A DNA stretch of 12,065 nucleotides from Actinomycetota bacterium (GTDB lineage Bacteria > Actinomycetota > UBA4738). The first letter of the stretch is position 1, and every line of letters starts with the position of its first letter. Below the pieces are notes generated by a model that ran no database searches, was not told the DNA's origin, and was given only the letters and a program-made list of their open reading frames with translations. The stretch spans positions 1-12,065 of the forward strand of contig VAYC01000075.1 in the NCBI GenBank assembly GCA_005885025.1. The letters run 5' to 3'. This document shows, in pieces, positions 1 to 6,478 of this stretch. The position numbers were made by a program, and so were the translations under genes.

Positions 1-1190
1 ACCTCTGCGCGCTCGTACAACATGGGCAGGACGTCGGGTCGGTCGAATGGGACCAGCAGGTAGACCTGGATGGGCGGGCTTGGGAGCGTCTCTCCCATCC
101 CCCGGAGCAGCTCGTCCAGGCCCTCACCGGTCAGCGCCGAGACGGCGACCCCGTCGGGGTGCCGCCGGGTGATCCTGGCTCGATCCACGTCGCCGAGGAG
201 GTCCGACTTGTTCAGCGCCAGGACCTCAGGGATGAGGCCCGCCCCGATGTCCACCAGTACCTCCCGAACCGCCTGCATCTGCTCACCGGCGTCGGGCGCT
301 GAGGCGTCGGCGACGTGCAGGATCAGGTCCGCCCGGGCCACCTCCTCCAACGTCGACTTGAACGCTTCCACCAGGTCGTGCGGAAGCTTCCGGATGAACC
401 CCACCGTGTCGGAGAGGGTGGCCTTCCTGCCCCCCGGCAGCGCGATCCGCCGGACGGTCGGATCCAGCGTGGCGAAGGGCTTGTCGGCTACCAGGACGCC
501 GGCGTGGGTAAGGGCGTTCATGAGGGTGGACTTGCCGGCGTTCGTGTAGCCGGCCAGCGCGATCTGAGGGACCCCCGATCGCTCCCGGCCCGATCTTTTC
601 ACCTGCCGGCTCTTGGCCAGGTCCGCGATCTCTCGCCGTAATTTGGTGATCCGGCGCCGGATGTGCTGCCGGTCGATCTCGAGCTTCGTCTCCCCCGGCC
701 CCCGGGTCCCGATCCCACCGCCCAACCGAGACATCGCCTCACCCCACCCTCGCAGCCGAGGCAGCAGGTAGTTGAGTTGGGCCAACTCCACTTGGAGCTT
801 GCCCTCCCCAGAGCGGGCGTGGAGCGCGAAGATGTCCAGGATCAGCGCGGTCCGGTCCAGGACCTTGATACGAAGCCGCTCCTCCAGACTTCGCAGCTGC
901 CCTGCAGAGAGCTCGGCGTCCAGGATGACGGCGTCCGCCCCGGTGGCGTGGACCAGTTCGTGGATCTCGTGGACCTTCCCTTTCCCCACGAAGGTCGCGG
1001 GGTCGGGCTTGGAGCGCGCTTGCAGGACCCGGCCGACGGGCTCGGCACCGGCCGCTCGGGCCAGGGCCGCCAGCTCCTGGAGGGACTCCTCATCCGAACC
1101 GTTCACCAGTCCGGCCAGGACGGCCCGCTCGCGAACGGCAGGACGCCAAGTTGCGGAAAGCGGCGACTCGGAAGAGTAGCGGTCCGGCAT
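1..1190 (-). CDS. hflX: GTPase HflX, ribosome-splitting/rescue factor (C-terminus cut by window edge)
   Basis: HflX is a cytoplasmic GTPase of the Obg-HflX group that binds the 50S subunit and splits stalled or stressed ribosomes. I translated 396 codons from the ATG at 1190. The N-terminal HflX domain (about 1-200) has the family stretch GGGIGTRGPGETKLE at 157-171. The G domain has G1 GYTNAGKS (214-221), G2 threonine in FATLDPT (239-245), G3 DTVG (261-264), G4 NKSD (327-330) and G5 SAL (351-353). The last visible part, ending VYLLVPFDRPD and following residues, matches the family C-terminal domain, so only a few tens of residues should be missing beyond base 1. The ATG is the first possible start, since TGA lies in frame 12 bases upstream, but no good Shine-Dalgarno precedes it. 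It is last in the gene string, 231 nt after dapL, so it may have its own promoter or depend on read-through. Confidence 0.96.
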   Translation of the reverse strand, partial: MPDRYSSESPLSATWRPAVRERAVLAGLVNGSDEESLQELAALARAAGAEPVGRVLQARSKPDPATFVGKGKVHEIHELVHATGADAVILDAELSAGQLRSLEERLRIKVLDRTALILDIFALHARSGEGKLQVELAQLNYLLPRLRGWGEAMSRLGGGIGTRGPGETKLEIDRQHIRRRITKLRREIADLAKSRQVKRSGRERSGVPQIALAGYTNAGKSTLMNALTHAGVLVADKPFATLDPTVRRIALPGGRKATLSDTVGFIRKLPHDLVEAFKSTLEEVARADLILHVADASAPDAGEQMQAVREVLVDIGAGLIPEVLALNKSDLLGDVDRARITRRHPDGVAVSALTGEGLDELLRGMGETLPSPPIQVYLLVPFDRPDVLPMLYERAE

Positions 1191-1250
1191 GTCAGCTGGT
1201 CACGGTGAGGGGACGACGGTTTAGGGTGGCGTGGAGGGGGCCGAAAAGCA

Positions 1251-1315
1251 AGAGACGCCGACCGTGAAGTTCCGGGAAGCGCCCCTTTCCCCGGATCCAC
1301 CAAGCAGGCGTCTCT
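1251..1315 (-). other. Nested inverted repeat in the dapL-hflX gap (candidate leader RNA, sRNA or terminator)
   Basis: On the transcribed strand, AGAGACGCC (1315-1307) pairs perfectly with GGCGTCTCT (1259-1251). Inside it, TCCGGGGAA (1295-1287) pairs with TTCCCGGA (1278-1271) with one bulged G. The outer stem is followed by TGCTTTTC, a short U-rich stretch. This could be a long terminator after dapL, part of the hflX 5' leader, or a small RNA. I do not recognise a known RNA family. The perfect 9-bp outer stem and the nested second stem are what can be seen; function is inference. Confidence 0.45.
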
Positions 1316-1390
1316 GGCGAACTCATGTTTCCCGGGCTCCGCACGGCCCAAACTCGGCCGGAGGCAACGTTCTCGGGCTTGCGGGGGCAC

Positions 1391-1408
1391 CCGACCAACG
1401 CCGGTCGG
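1391..1408 (-). terminator. Small hairpin just after the dapL stop, possible U-less terminator
   Basis: CCGACC (1391-1396) and GGTCGG (1403-1408) form a perfect 6-bp stem with a 6-nt loop, 13 nt after the dapL stop codon. No U-run follows, so it is a weak terminator by the classical rule; U-poor terminators have been proposed in high-GC actinobacteria. It may belong to the same structured intergenic RNA as the larger repeat at 1251-1315. Confidence 0.3.
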
Positions 1409-1421
1409 AAACGCGCCACGG

Positions 1422-2576
1422 TCATTTCAGGCGCCGCCGGATCCGGTCCATGGCCTCCTGGAGCCGCTGGTCGGAGACGGTGAGGGAGATTCGCACGTAC
1501 CCCTCGCCCAGGGCGCCGTACCCGGTCCCAGGCGCCACGACCACAGCGGCCTCCTCGAGGAGCTCGGCGGCGAACTCCTTCGAGGTTCGGCCCTGGGGCA
1601 CCGACAGCCATACGTAGATCGAGCCGAGAGGCGGCTCGACCGGCAGTCCCACCTCCTGGAAGGCCGAGACCACCAGATCACGGCGTTTCTGGTAGATGGC
1701 TCGCATCTGCTCGACGTGATCCTGCGGGCCGCTCACCGCCACGACGGCCGCTCGTTGGATGGCGTTGAAGATCCCGGAGTCGAGGTTCGTCTTGAGCGTG
1801 CCCAGGGCACGGATCGCTTCGGCGTTCCCGACCGCGTAGCCCACGCGCCAGCCGGTCATGTTGTACGTCTTCGACAGCGACCCGAATTCGATCGCCACGT
1901 CCTTTGCGCCCGGAGACTCCAGCACGCTGGGGGCGACGTAGCCGTCGAAGGTGATCTCGGTGTAGGCGGCATCGTGGCACAGGAGCACGTCGTGGCGACT
2001 CGCGAAGGAGACGGCCCGGTCGAAGAGGCCCGGGTCAGCGACCGCCCCAGTCGGATTACTCGGATAGTTGAGCCACATGACCTTCGCCGAGGGCGTGCGC
2101 GACAGAGCGTCGAAGTCCGGAAGGAATCCGCGTTCGGCCGTGAGCGGAACCGAGATCGATGTCCCCCCGGCTAGCGCGGTCCCACTCGCGTATACGGGAT
2201 AACCCGGGTTCGGGACGAGGGCCTCGTCGCCGGGATCGATCAGGGCGAAGGCCAGATGGGCGAGCCCCTCCTTCGAGCCCAGCAGCGGCAGAACCTCCGT
2301 CTCCGGGTCGAGCCCGACCCCGAACCGCTGCTCGTACCAATCCGCGACCGCCACCCGGAACGCAGGCAGGCCGTAATAGGAGGGGTACCGATGCGTCAGG
2401 GGATCCTCTGCCGCTTCCTGCAACGCTTCCACGATGTGCCGTGGAGTCGGAAGGTCGGGGTCTCCCACGCCGAGTGAGATGACGTCCACGCCCGCCGCGC
2501 GCTTGGCCGCGACCTGTCGGTCGAGCTCGGCGAACAGGTAGGGCGGGAGGGTCTGGACCCGGCGGGACAGCCTCAC
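1422..2576 (-). CDS. dapL: PLP-dependent aminotransferase, probable LL-diaminopimelate aminotransferase
   Basis: This is a class I/II fold-type I aminotransferase of 384 residues from GTG 2576. Visible landmarks are SLGVGDPDLPTPRHI (34-48), the YPSYYGLPAFR substrate/PLP region (65-74), GSKEGLAHL (100-108), NYPSNPTGA with Asn174, HDAAY with Asp202 and Tyr205, the PLP-lysine motif SLSKTYNMTGWR with Lys236, and VRISL with Arg362, the usual carboxylate-binding arginine. The SLSKTYNMTGWR and GSKEG wording is typical of the DapL group, which converts tetrahydrodipicolinate plus glutamate directly to LL-diaminopimelate. Its place right after dapF, the next enzyme in the pathway, strongly supports this. 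GTG overlaps the dapF stop in GTGA, indicating translational coupling. An in-frame extension to 2813 lies inside dapF and reads as arginine-rich nonsense, so I rejected it. Alternative: N-succinyl-DAP or another amino-acid transaminase. Confidence 0.85.
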   Translation of the reverse strand: MRLSRRVQTLPPYLFAELDRQVAAKRAAGVDVISLGVGDPDLPTPRHIVEALQEAAEDPLTHRYPSYYGLPAFRVAVADWYEQRFGVGLDPETEVLPLLGSKEGLAHLAFALIDPGDEALVPNPGYPVYASGTALAGGTSISVPLTAERGFLPDFDALSRTPSAKVMWLNYPSNPTGAVADPGLFDRAVSFASRHDVLLCHDAAYTEITFDGYVAPSVLESPGAKDVAIEFGSLSKTYNMTGWRVGYAVGNAEAIRALGTLKTNLDSGIFNAIQRAAVVAVSGPQDHVEQMRAIYQKRRDLVVSAFQEVGLPVEPPLGSIYVWLSVPQGRTSKEFAAELLEEAAVVVAPGTGYGALGEGYVRISLTVSDQRLQEAMDRIRRRLK

Positions 2577-3472
2577 CGAGCCCCGCCCCTGGAGGCGTCG
2601 GTCAGCCATTCTTCGTCGATCTCGCCCTCGTAGACGCAGACCGCCGGCCCGGTCATCATCACGTGGTCGTCGGGGGTCCACCGGAGGTCCAGCACCCCTC
2701 CGGGGAACCGCACCTGCGCTTCCCGACCGACAAAGCCGGCCAGGCTGGAGGCGACGAGCGCGGCGCACGCGCCGGTACCACAGGCGAACGTCTCGCCGGA
2801 ACCGCGCTCCCACACGCGCGTTTGCAGCAGGTGGCCGACGGGCTTGACGAACTCCACGTTGGTCCGCCCCGTGAACAGATCGGACATGTTCTCTACGATG
2901 GAGCCCAGCCGGGGCACATCCAGTCGTGCCAGGTCCTCGGATGCTTCCAGGAAGAGCACGCAGTGGGGGTTCCCGATCGAAACCGCCGTCGCCGTGAACG
3001 TCCGTTCACCTACCTTCAATGGCTGCCCGACAAAGGTATCCGTGGGCTCACCGGACATGCCCACCGCCTTGCGTTCCAGTGAAGGCGGCCCCATGTCCAC
3101 GGTCACCCGCTTGACCACGCCGTCCACGCTCTCGAGCACGAGATGCTTCAGCCCGGCTCGGGTGGCTATGCGCAGCTCGCCGGCGTTCGTCAGGCCTCCG
3201 TCGTACACGAGCTTCGCCAGACACCGGATGCCGTTGCCGCACATCTCGGCGACCTCTCCGTTGGCGTTGTAGTAGTCCATGAAGAAGTCGGCCTCGGAGA
3301 GTCCGTCCATTCCCCCGTCGCCCCGGACCACCCGAATCAGGCCGTCCGCGCCGACGCCGAACCGCCGGTCGCACAACAACGCGATGACCTCGGGGTCGAG
3401 CCTCAGGCGATCCTCGAGATCCTCGACCATCACGAAGTCGTTGCCCGTCCCGTGATACTTCGCGAATCGCAT
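2573..3472 (-). CDS. dapF: Diaminopimelate epimerase
   Basis: DapF interconverts LL- and meso-diaminopimelate without cofactor, using two cysteines as acid and base, in lysine and peptidoglycan synthesis. The 299-residue product has the family start FAKYHGTGNDF (3-13), the first catalytic motif EMCGNGIRC with Cys78 (76-84), IGNPHCV (166-172) and the second catalytic motif ACGTGAC with Cys231 (230-236). Length is normal to slightly long; an insert around 50-60 (GDGGMDGLSE) accounts for part. Its ATG abuts the miaA stop (TAGATG), and a perfect AGGAGG (3478-3483) sits 5 nt upstream inside the end of miaA. It overlaps dapL by 4 nt. It is in the middle of the miaB-miaA-dapF-dapL operon. Confidence 0.97.
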   Translation of the reverse strand: MRFAKYHGTGNDFVMVEDLEDRLRLDPEVIALLCDRRFGVGADGLIRVVRGDGGMDGLSEADFFMDYYNANGEVAEMCGNGIRCLAKLVYDGGLTNAGELRIATRAGLKHLVLESVDGVVKRVTVDMGPPSLERKAVGMSGEPTDTFVGQPLKVGERTFTATAVSIGNPHCVLFLEASEDLARLDVPRLGSIVENMSDLFTGRTNVEFVKPVGHLLQTRVWERGSGETFACGTGACAALVASSLAGFVGREAQVRFPGGVLDLRWTPDDHVMMTGPAVCVYEGEIDEEWLTDASRGGAR

Positions 3473-4432
3473 CTACGCCTCCTGGCGAACTCCACCGAGG
3501 GTGGCTGTTTGGTCACGGCCGCCGAGGTGTTCGATCACGTGCTCGACGGCCCCCACGGCCCCTTCTTCACCGGCCTCGAACCACCGGATGCGGGGATCGC
3601 GACGGAGCCACGCCATCTGCCTGCGGGCCAGGGCCTTCGTCCGGCGAACCGTCCTCGCAGCGGCCTCCTCCTCCCCGATCCTGCCTTGGAGGCACGCCAC
3701 TGATTCAGCGTAGCCGATGGCTTGCGAGGAGGTCAGGAAGCGACCCATTCCACGATCGAGCAGCCTCCTGGTCTCCGCGAGCAGGCCGGGCATGATCTGC
3801 TGAACGCGTCGTTCGATGCGCCGGTAGAGCACCCCCCGGGACAGGCCGATGCCGGCAACGCGGATCGCCCCCTCCGGATAGGTCCCCCAGTTCGCAGAGT
3901 GATCGGAGAAGGTCCGGCCGGTGATGGCCGCGACCTCGAGCGCTCGGACCGTCCGCCGCGTGTTGCTGGGGACGATGCGGGCCGCTGCCTCAGGATCGAA
4001 CGCCGCCAGCCGGCCATGCAGCGCTTCCGGCCCCAGGGCGCCGGCCTCGGCTTCCAGCAGGGACCGAATCTTCGGCGCCGTGCCGGGAAAGGACAGCCGG
4101 TCGGCTACAGCCCGGTAATAGAGCCCTCCCCCACCGACGAGCAGCGCCCGCAGCCCTCTGGCTTCGATGTCCTGGAGGGCCGCGCGGGCTGCGGCTTGGT
4201 ATCTGGCAACGGAGAACGGCTCCGTGGGGTCCGCGAGGTCCAGGAGATGGTGCGGCACGCGGTCCCGTTGTTCGGCGGTGGGCTTGGCCGTCCCCACGTC
4301 CATGCCCCGGTACACGAGCATCGAGTCGACACACACGATCTCCGCACCGAGCGCCTCGGCCACCATCAAGGAGACCTGGGTCTTCCCCGACGCGGTTGGG
4401 CCAACCACAGCAAGAAGGGGTCGCCGGGTCAT
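3473..4432 (-). CDS. miaA: tRNA dimethylallyltransferase
   Basis: MiaA transfers the dimethylallyl group of DMAPP to N6 of A37 in tRNAs that read codons starting with U, giving i6A37, the substrate of MiaB. The 319-residue protein shows the P-loop GPTASGKT (11-18), the VDSMLVYRGMDVGTAKP region (35-51) with catalytic Asp36 and Ser37, HHLLDLADPTEPFSVARY (61-78), GGGGLYYRA (100-108, in place of the more common GGTGLY), NTRRTVRALEV and the QAIGYAE element. Length is family-typical. The ATG overlaps the miaB stop in ATGA, so translation is probably coupled to miaB. Only a weak, distant GAGG lies upstream. Confidence 0.97.
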   Translation of the reverse strand: MTRRPLLAVVGPTASGKTQVSLMVAEALGAEIVCVDSMLVYRGMDVGTAKPTAEQRDRVPHHLLDLADPTEPFSVARYQAAARAALQDIEARGLRALLVGGGGLYYRAVADRLSFPGTAPKIRSLLEAEAGALGPEALHGRLAAFDPEAAARIVPSNTRRTVRALEVAAITGRTFSDHSANWGTYPEGAIRVAGIGLSRGVLYRRIERRVQQIMPGLLAETRRLLDRGMGRFLTSSQAIGYAESVACLQGRIGEEEAAARTVRRTKALARRQMAWLRRDPRIRWFEAGEEGAVGAVEHVIEHLGGRDQTATLGGVRQEA

Positions 4433-5775
4433 ACCGAAACTGGAGCCTCAGCTCTCTCCCCGACGATCTCCCCGTCCAGGAAGTGCGGATGGGCGCCGGT
4501 GATGAACGCATCGGCGAACGTTCCCGGCTTTCGAGCTCCATCCACGTGGACCAGCTTGTTCGTGCGGGTGCGCGCGGCCAGCCGCCGCTTGGTCCCCTCG
4601 CCCTCGACCAGCACTTCGGCGAGCCGGCCGACCAGGGCTCGGTTCTTGTCGAGCGAGATCCGCTCCTGCAGGGCGACCAGCCGGTCGAACCTCTCCTGGA
4701 CGACCTGCTTGGAAATCTGGTCGGAGAAGCCGGCAGCCGCCGTCCCTGGCCGGGGCGAGTACTGGAACGTGAACGCCGCGTCGAAGCGCGCGGCTTCCGT
4801 CACTCGAAGGGTCTCCGCGAAGTCCGCCTCGGTCTCACCAGGAAAGCCCACGATGATGTCGGTGGTGACCGCGATGTCGGGGATCGTCCGGCGGATGCGG
4901 TCCAGCCATCCGAGGTAGCGCGCCGATCGGTACGAGCGCTTCATCTCCTTCAGCACCCGGTCCGAACCCGACTGCAAGGGGAAGTGGATGTGCTCGCATA
5001 CATGGCCGCACTCCGCCATCGCCTCGACCACGTCCTCGGTGAAGTCGTGGGGATGAGGGCTGGTGAACCGAATGCGACGGATCCCTTCGACGTCGTTCAC
5101 GGCTCGGAGCAGGTCGGCGAAGAGCGGACGGCGGCTGGAGCCGGGCACGGTGAGGTCCCTCCCGTAGGTGTTGACGTTCTGGCCGAGCAAGCTGACTTCC
5201 ACCACGCCACGAGCGGCGAGCCCCTGCACTTCCGCGAGGATGTCATCCATCGCCCTGGATCGCTGCGGGCCGCGCACGAGGGGGACGATGCAGAAGGTGC
5301 ACCGGTTGTCGCATCCCACACTGACAGAAACCCAGGCGTGCCAGCTCGACTCCCGGTGGGCCGGGAGGGCGCTCGGGAAGACCTCGGTGTGCTCACGCAC
5401 GTCCATCTGCACTCCGTCCCGCTCGGAGGCTCCGAGGAGGTCGAGCAGGCCAGCGAGGGCGTGCGTTCCGACCACCACGTCCACCCACGGCGCGCGCCGC
5501 TGGATGAGTCCCTGGTCTTTCTGGGCCAGGCATCCCGCCACCACGATGCGCAGCCGAGGATTCCGTTCTTTCAGCGGCTTCAGATGCCCGAGCGAGCCGT
5601 ACAGCCGGTTGTCGGCGTTCTCCCGAACCGCGCAGGTGTTCAGCACCACGACCTCAGCCTGTTCAGGATCGGCCGTCGCCGCGTAGCCCTCCGTCTCGAG
5701 GAGGCCGGCGATGCGCTCGGAGTCGTCCTCGTTCATCTGGCACCCGAAGGTGCGAAGGAGATAGCGCCCGGTCAC
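4429..5775 (-). CDS. miaB: tRNA-2-methylthio-N6-dimethylallyladenosine synthase, radical SAM
   Basis: MiaB adds the 2-methylthio group to i6A37 of tRNA, acting after MiaA. Numbered from GTG 5775 (448 residues), the N-terminal methylthiotransferase domain has RTFGCQMN (Cys12), LNTCAVRENA (Cys48) and AGCLAQKD (Cys82), which hold the auxiliary [4Fe-4S] cluster. The radical SAM motif GCDNRCTFC carries Cys155, Cys159 and Cys162. A TRAM domain fills roughly the last 65 residues. The choice of MiaB over the paralogues RimO or MtaB rests on the N-terminal wording, the LLGQNVNTYG segment and the adjacent miaA. Start is uncertain: TTG at 5784 is also in frame, and neither start has a good Shine-Dalgarno. 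GTG gives the family-like N-terminus MTGRYLLRTFGC and sits one turn after a -10-like TAGATT, suggesting a leaderless mRNA. Confidence 0.95.
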   Translation of the reverse strand: MTGRYLLRTFGCQMNEDDSERIAGLLETEGYAATADPEQAEVVVLNTCAVRENADNRLYGSLGHLKPLKERNPRLRIVVAGCLAQKDQGLIQRRAPWVDVVVGTHALAGLLDLLGASERDGVQMDVREHTEVFPSALPAHRESSWHAWVSVSVGCDNRCTFCIVPLVRGPQRSRAMDDILAEVQGLAARGVVEVSLLGQNVNTYGRDLTVPGSSRRPLFADLLRAVNDVEGIRRIRFTSPHPHDFTEDVVEAMAECGHVCEHIHFPLQSGSDRVLKEMKRSYRSARYLGWLDRIRRTIPDIAVTTDIIVGFPGETEADFAETLRVTEAARFDAAFTFQYSPRPGTAAAGFSDQISKQVVQERFDRLVALQERISLDKNRALVGRLAEVLVEGEGTKRRLAARTRTNKLVHVDGARKPGTFADAFITGAHPHFLDGEIVGERAEAPVSV

Positions 5776-5791
5776 TCCAGCCAATCTAGCA
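5776..5791 (-). promoter_or_regulatory. Extended -10 element candidate for leaderless miaB mRNA
   Basis: On the minus strand TGC-TAGATT (5791-5783) is followed by seven nucleotides and then the GTG at 5775. TGN plus a TANNNT hexamer fits an extended -10 element, and the spacing would place transcription start on or beside the G of GTG. The region 17 nt further upstream (CTCGCT) is a poor -35. No ribosome binding site is visible, which fits leaderless translation as known in actinobacteria. This is inferred from sequence only. Confidence 0.35.
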
Positions 5792-5810
5792 GGGGGGTAC
5801 CGGGCAGCGA

Positions 5811-5841
5811 GGAGCGGCCGCCAATCATCGGCGGCCGCTCC
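5811..5841 (-). terminator. 12-bp perfect GC-rich hairpin between the 172-aa membrane protein and miaB
   Basis: GGAGCGGCCGCC (5811-5822) and GGCGGCCGCTCC (5830-5841) form a perfect 12-bp stem with a 7-nt loop, 25 nt after the stop of the upstream gene. No U-run follows on either strand. It is most simply a U-less terminator for the upstream gene. It ends only about 35 nt before the miaB start, so it could instead act as an attenuator for read-through into miaB. Confidence 0.6.
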
Positions 5842-5866
5842 GGTTCGCTCCGTTCTGAAGTGCCGG

Positions 5867-6385
5867 CTACGGGACGACGGCGGTCGGCCCCGCGGTGGCC
5901 ACGACGGCGGTTCGCGTGCCGAAGAACCCGCCGATCAGGGCCACGACGCTGCCCGCGAGACCGACCCAGGCGCCCGAGTCGAGGTCGTTCACGGTCAGGT
6001 TTCCGGGTTCCCGATACATCTGGACGAGGAGCAGGACGAACACCACGATACCGAGGGCACCGGCAAGGCTCGTCAGCCACCCGGTCCTCGGTGCCAGGCC
6101 GACGATGGCCAGCAACCCCAAGACCAACATGACGAACCCGATCGATTCCACGAAGTTCGGGTTTCTGACCTGGCTCGTCTGGAACAGGGCACGAACGCTG
6201 ATGTCGGTGGCCAGCGTCGACCGCACCCAGTTCATGAACAGGCTCACGATCATGCCGGCGGCGCCTGCCAGCGCGAGCACGATGCGGATGGCCACCCCAC
6301 GCCAGTTCCACGTGCGGCGAACCGGTGTCGCTACCGGAGCACGCGCGGGAACGGGCTCCACGGGCTCATACGCAGGTTGACCCAT
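5867..6385 (-). CDS. Small four-helix membrane protein, unknown function
   Basis: I do not recognise a family for this 172-residue protein. It has a Pro/Ala/Val-rich N-terminal tail (1-25, PVEPVPARAPVATPV), probably cytoplasmic, then four hydrophobic segments at about 31-52, 80-98, 103-124 and 138-157. A stretch at 55-79 and the one at 125-137 (including DLDSG) form the connecting loops. The C-terminal tail is small and hydrophobic (AVVATAGPTAVVP). There are no catalytic-looking motifs. Codon use matches the neighbours and ATG 6385 has AGGGGGT about 6 nt upstream, so it is very likely a real gene. It stands alone between rny and miaB, with a hairpin after it and a possible promoter before it. 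Four-helix proteins of this size are common and functionally uninformative in actinobacteria. Confidence 0.8.
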   Translation of the reverse strand: MGQPAYEPVEPVPARAPVATPVRRTWNWRGVAIRIVLALAGAAGMIVSLFMNWVRSTLATDISVRALFQTSQVRNPNFVESIGFVMLVLGLLAIVGLAPRTGWLTSLAGALGIVVFVLLLVQMYREPGNLTVNDLDSGAWVGLAGSVVALIGGFFGTRTAVVATAGPTAVVP

Positions 6386-6434
6386 GGGTGCACCCCCTTT
6401 CGCTTGTCGGGGAAGGTGTCCCCCCGCAAGACAA

Positions 6435-6462
6435 CGGATAAACCGGCGCCACCTCGTCTCAA
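6435..6462 (-). promoter_or_regulatory. Candidate promoter for the 172-aa membrane protein
   Basis: Minus strand TTGAGA (6462-6457, five of six to TTGACA), a 16-nt spacer, then TATCCG (6440-6435, three of six to TATAAT). It lies in the 93-nt gap after rny, about 50 nt before the ATG at 6385. The -35 is good and the -10 poor. A GGGG-ACACCTT-CCCC mini-hairpin, flanked by TTGTC and GACAA, follows in the leader. Confidence 0.35.
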
Positions 6463-6478
6463 CATTGCCGCGACCGGC

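Noticed and set aside
1191..1421. tRNA, 4.5S SRP RNA or 6S RNA in the dapL-hflX gap
   Set aside because: There is no T-loop GTTCRANNC, no GGAA/GGAAG SRP tip, and no long 6S-type stem with a central bubble. Only short separate hairpins are present.
2577..2813. N-terminal extension of the aminotransferase into dapF
   Set aside because: The added 79 residues are arginine-rich out-of-frame translation of dapF. The GTG at 2576 with its GTGA overlap gives the family-typical length.
3722..4918. 398-codon open frame on the plus strand over miaA/miaB
   Set aside because: It is a shadow of two well-supported genes on the other strand, with no recognisable domain and low-complexity Ser/Arg-rich stretches.
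4396..6132. 578-codon open frame on the plus strand
   Set aside because: It is antisense to miaB, with arginine- and proline-rich translation at the end and no motif. Long antisense frames are expected in GC-rich coding DNA.
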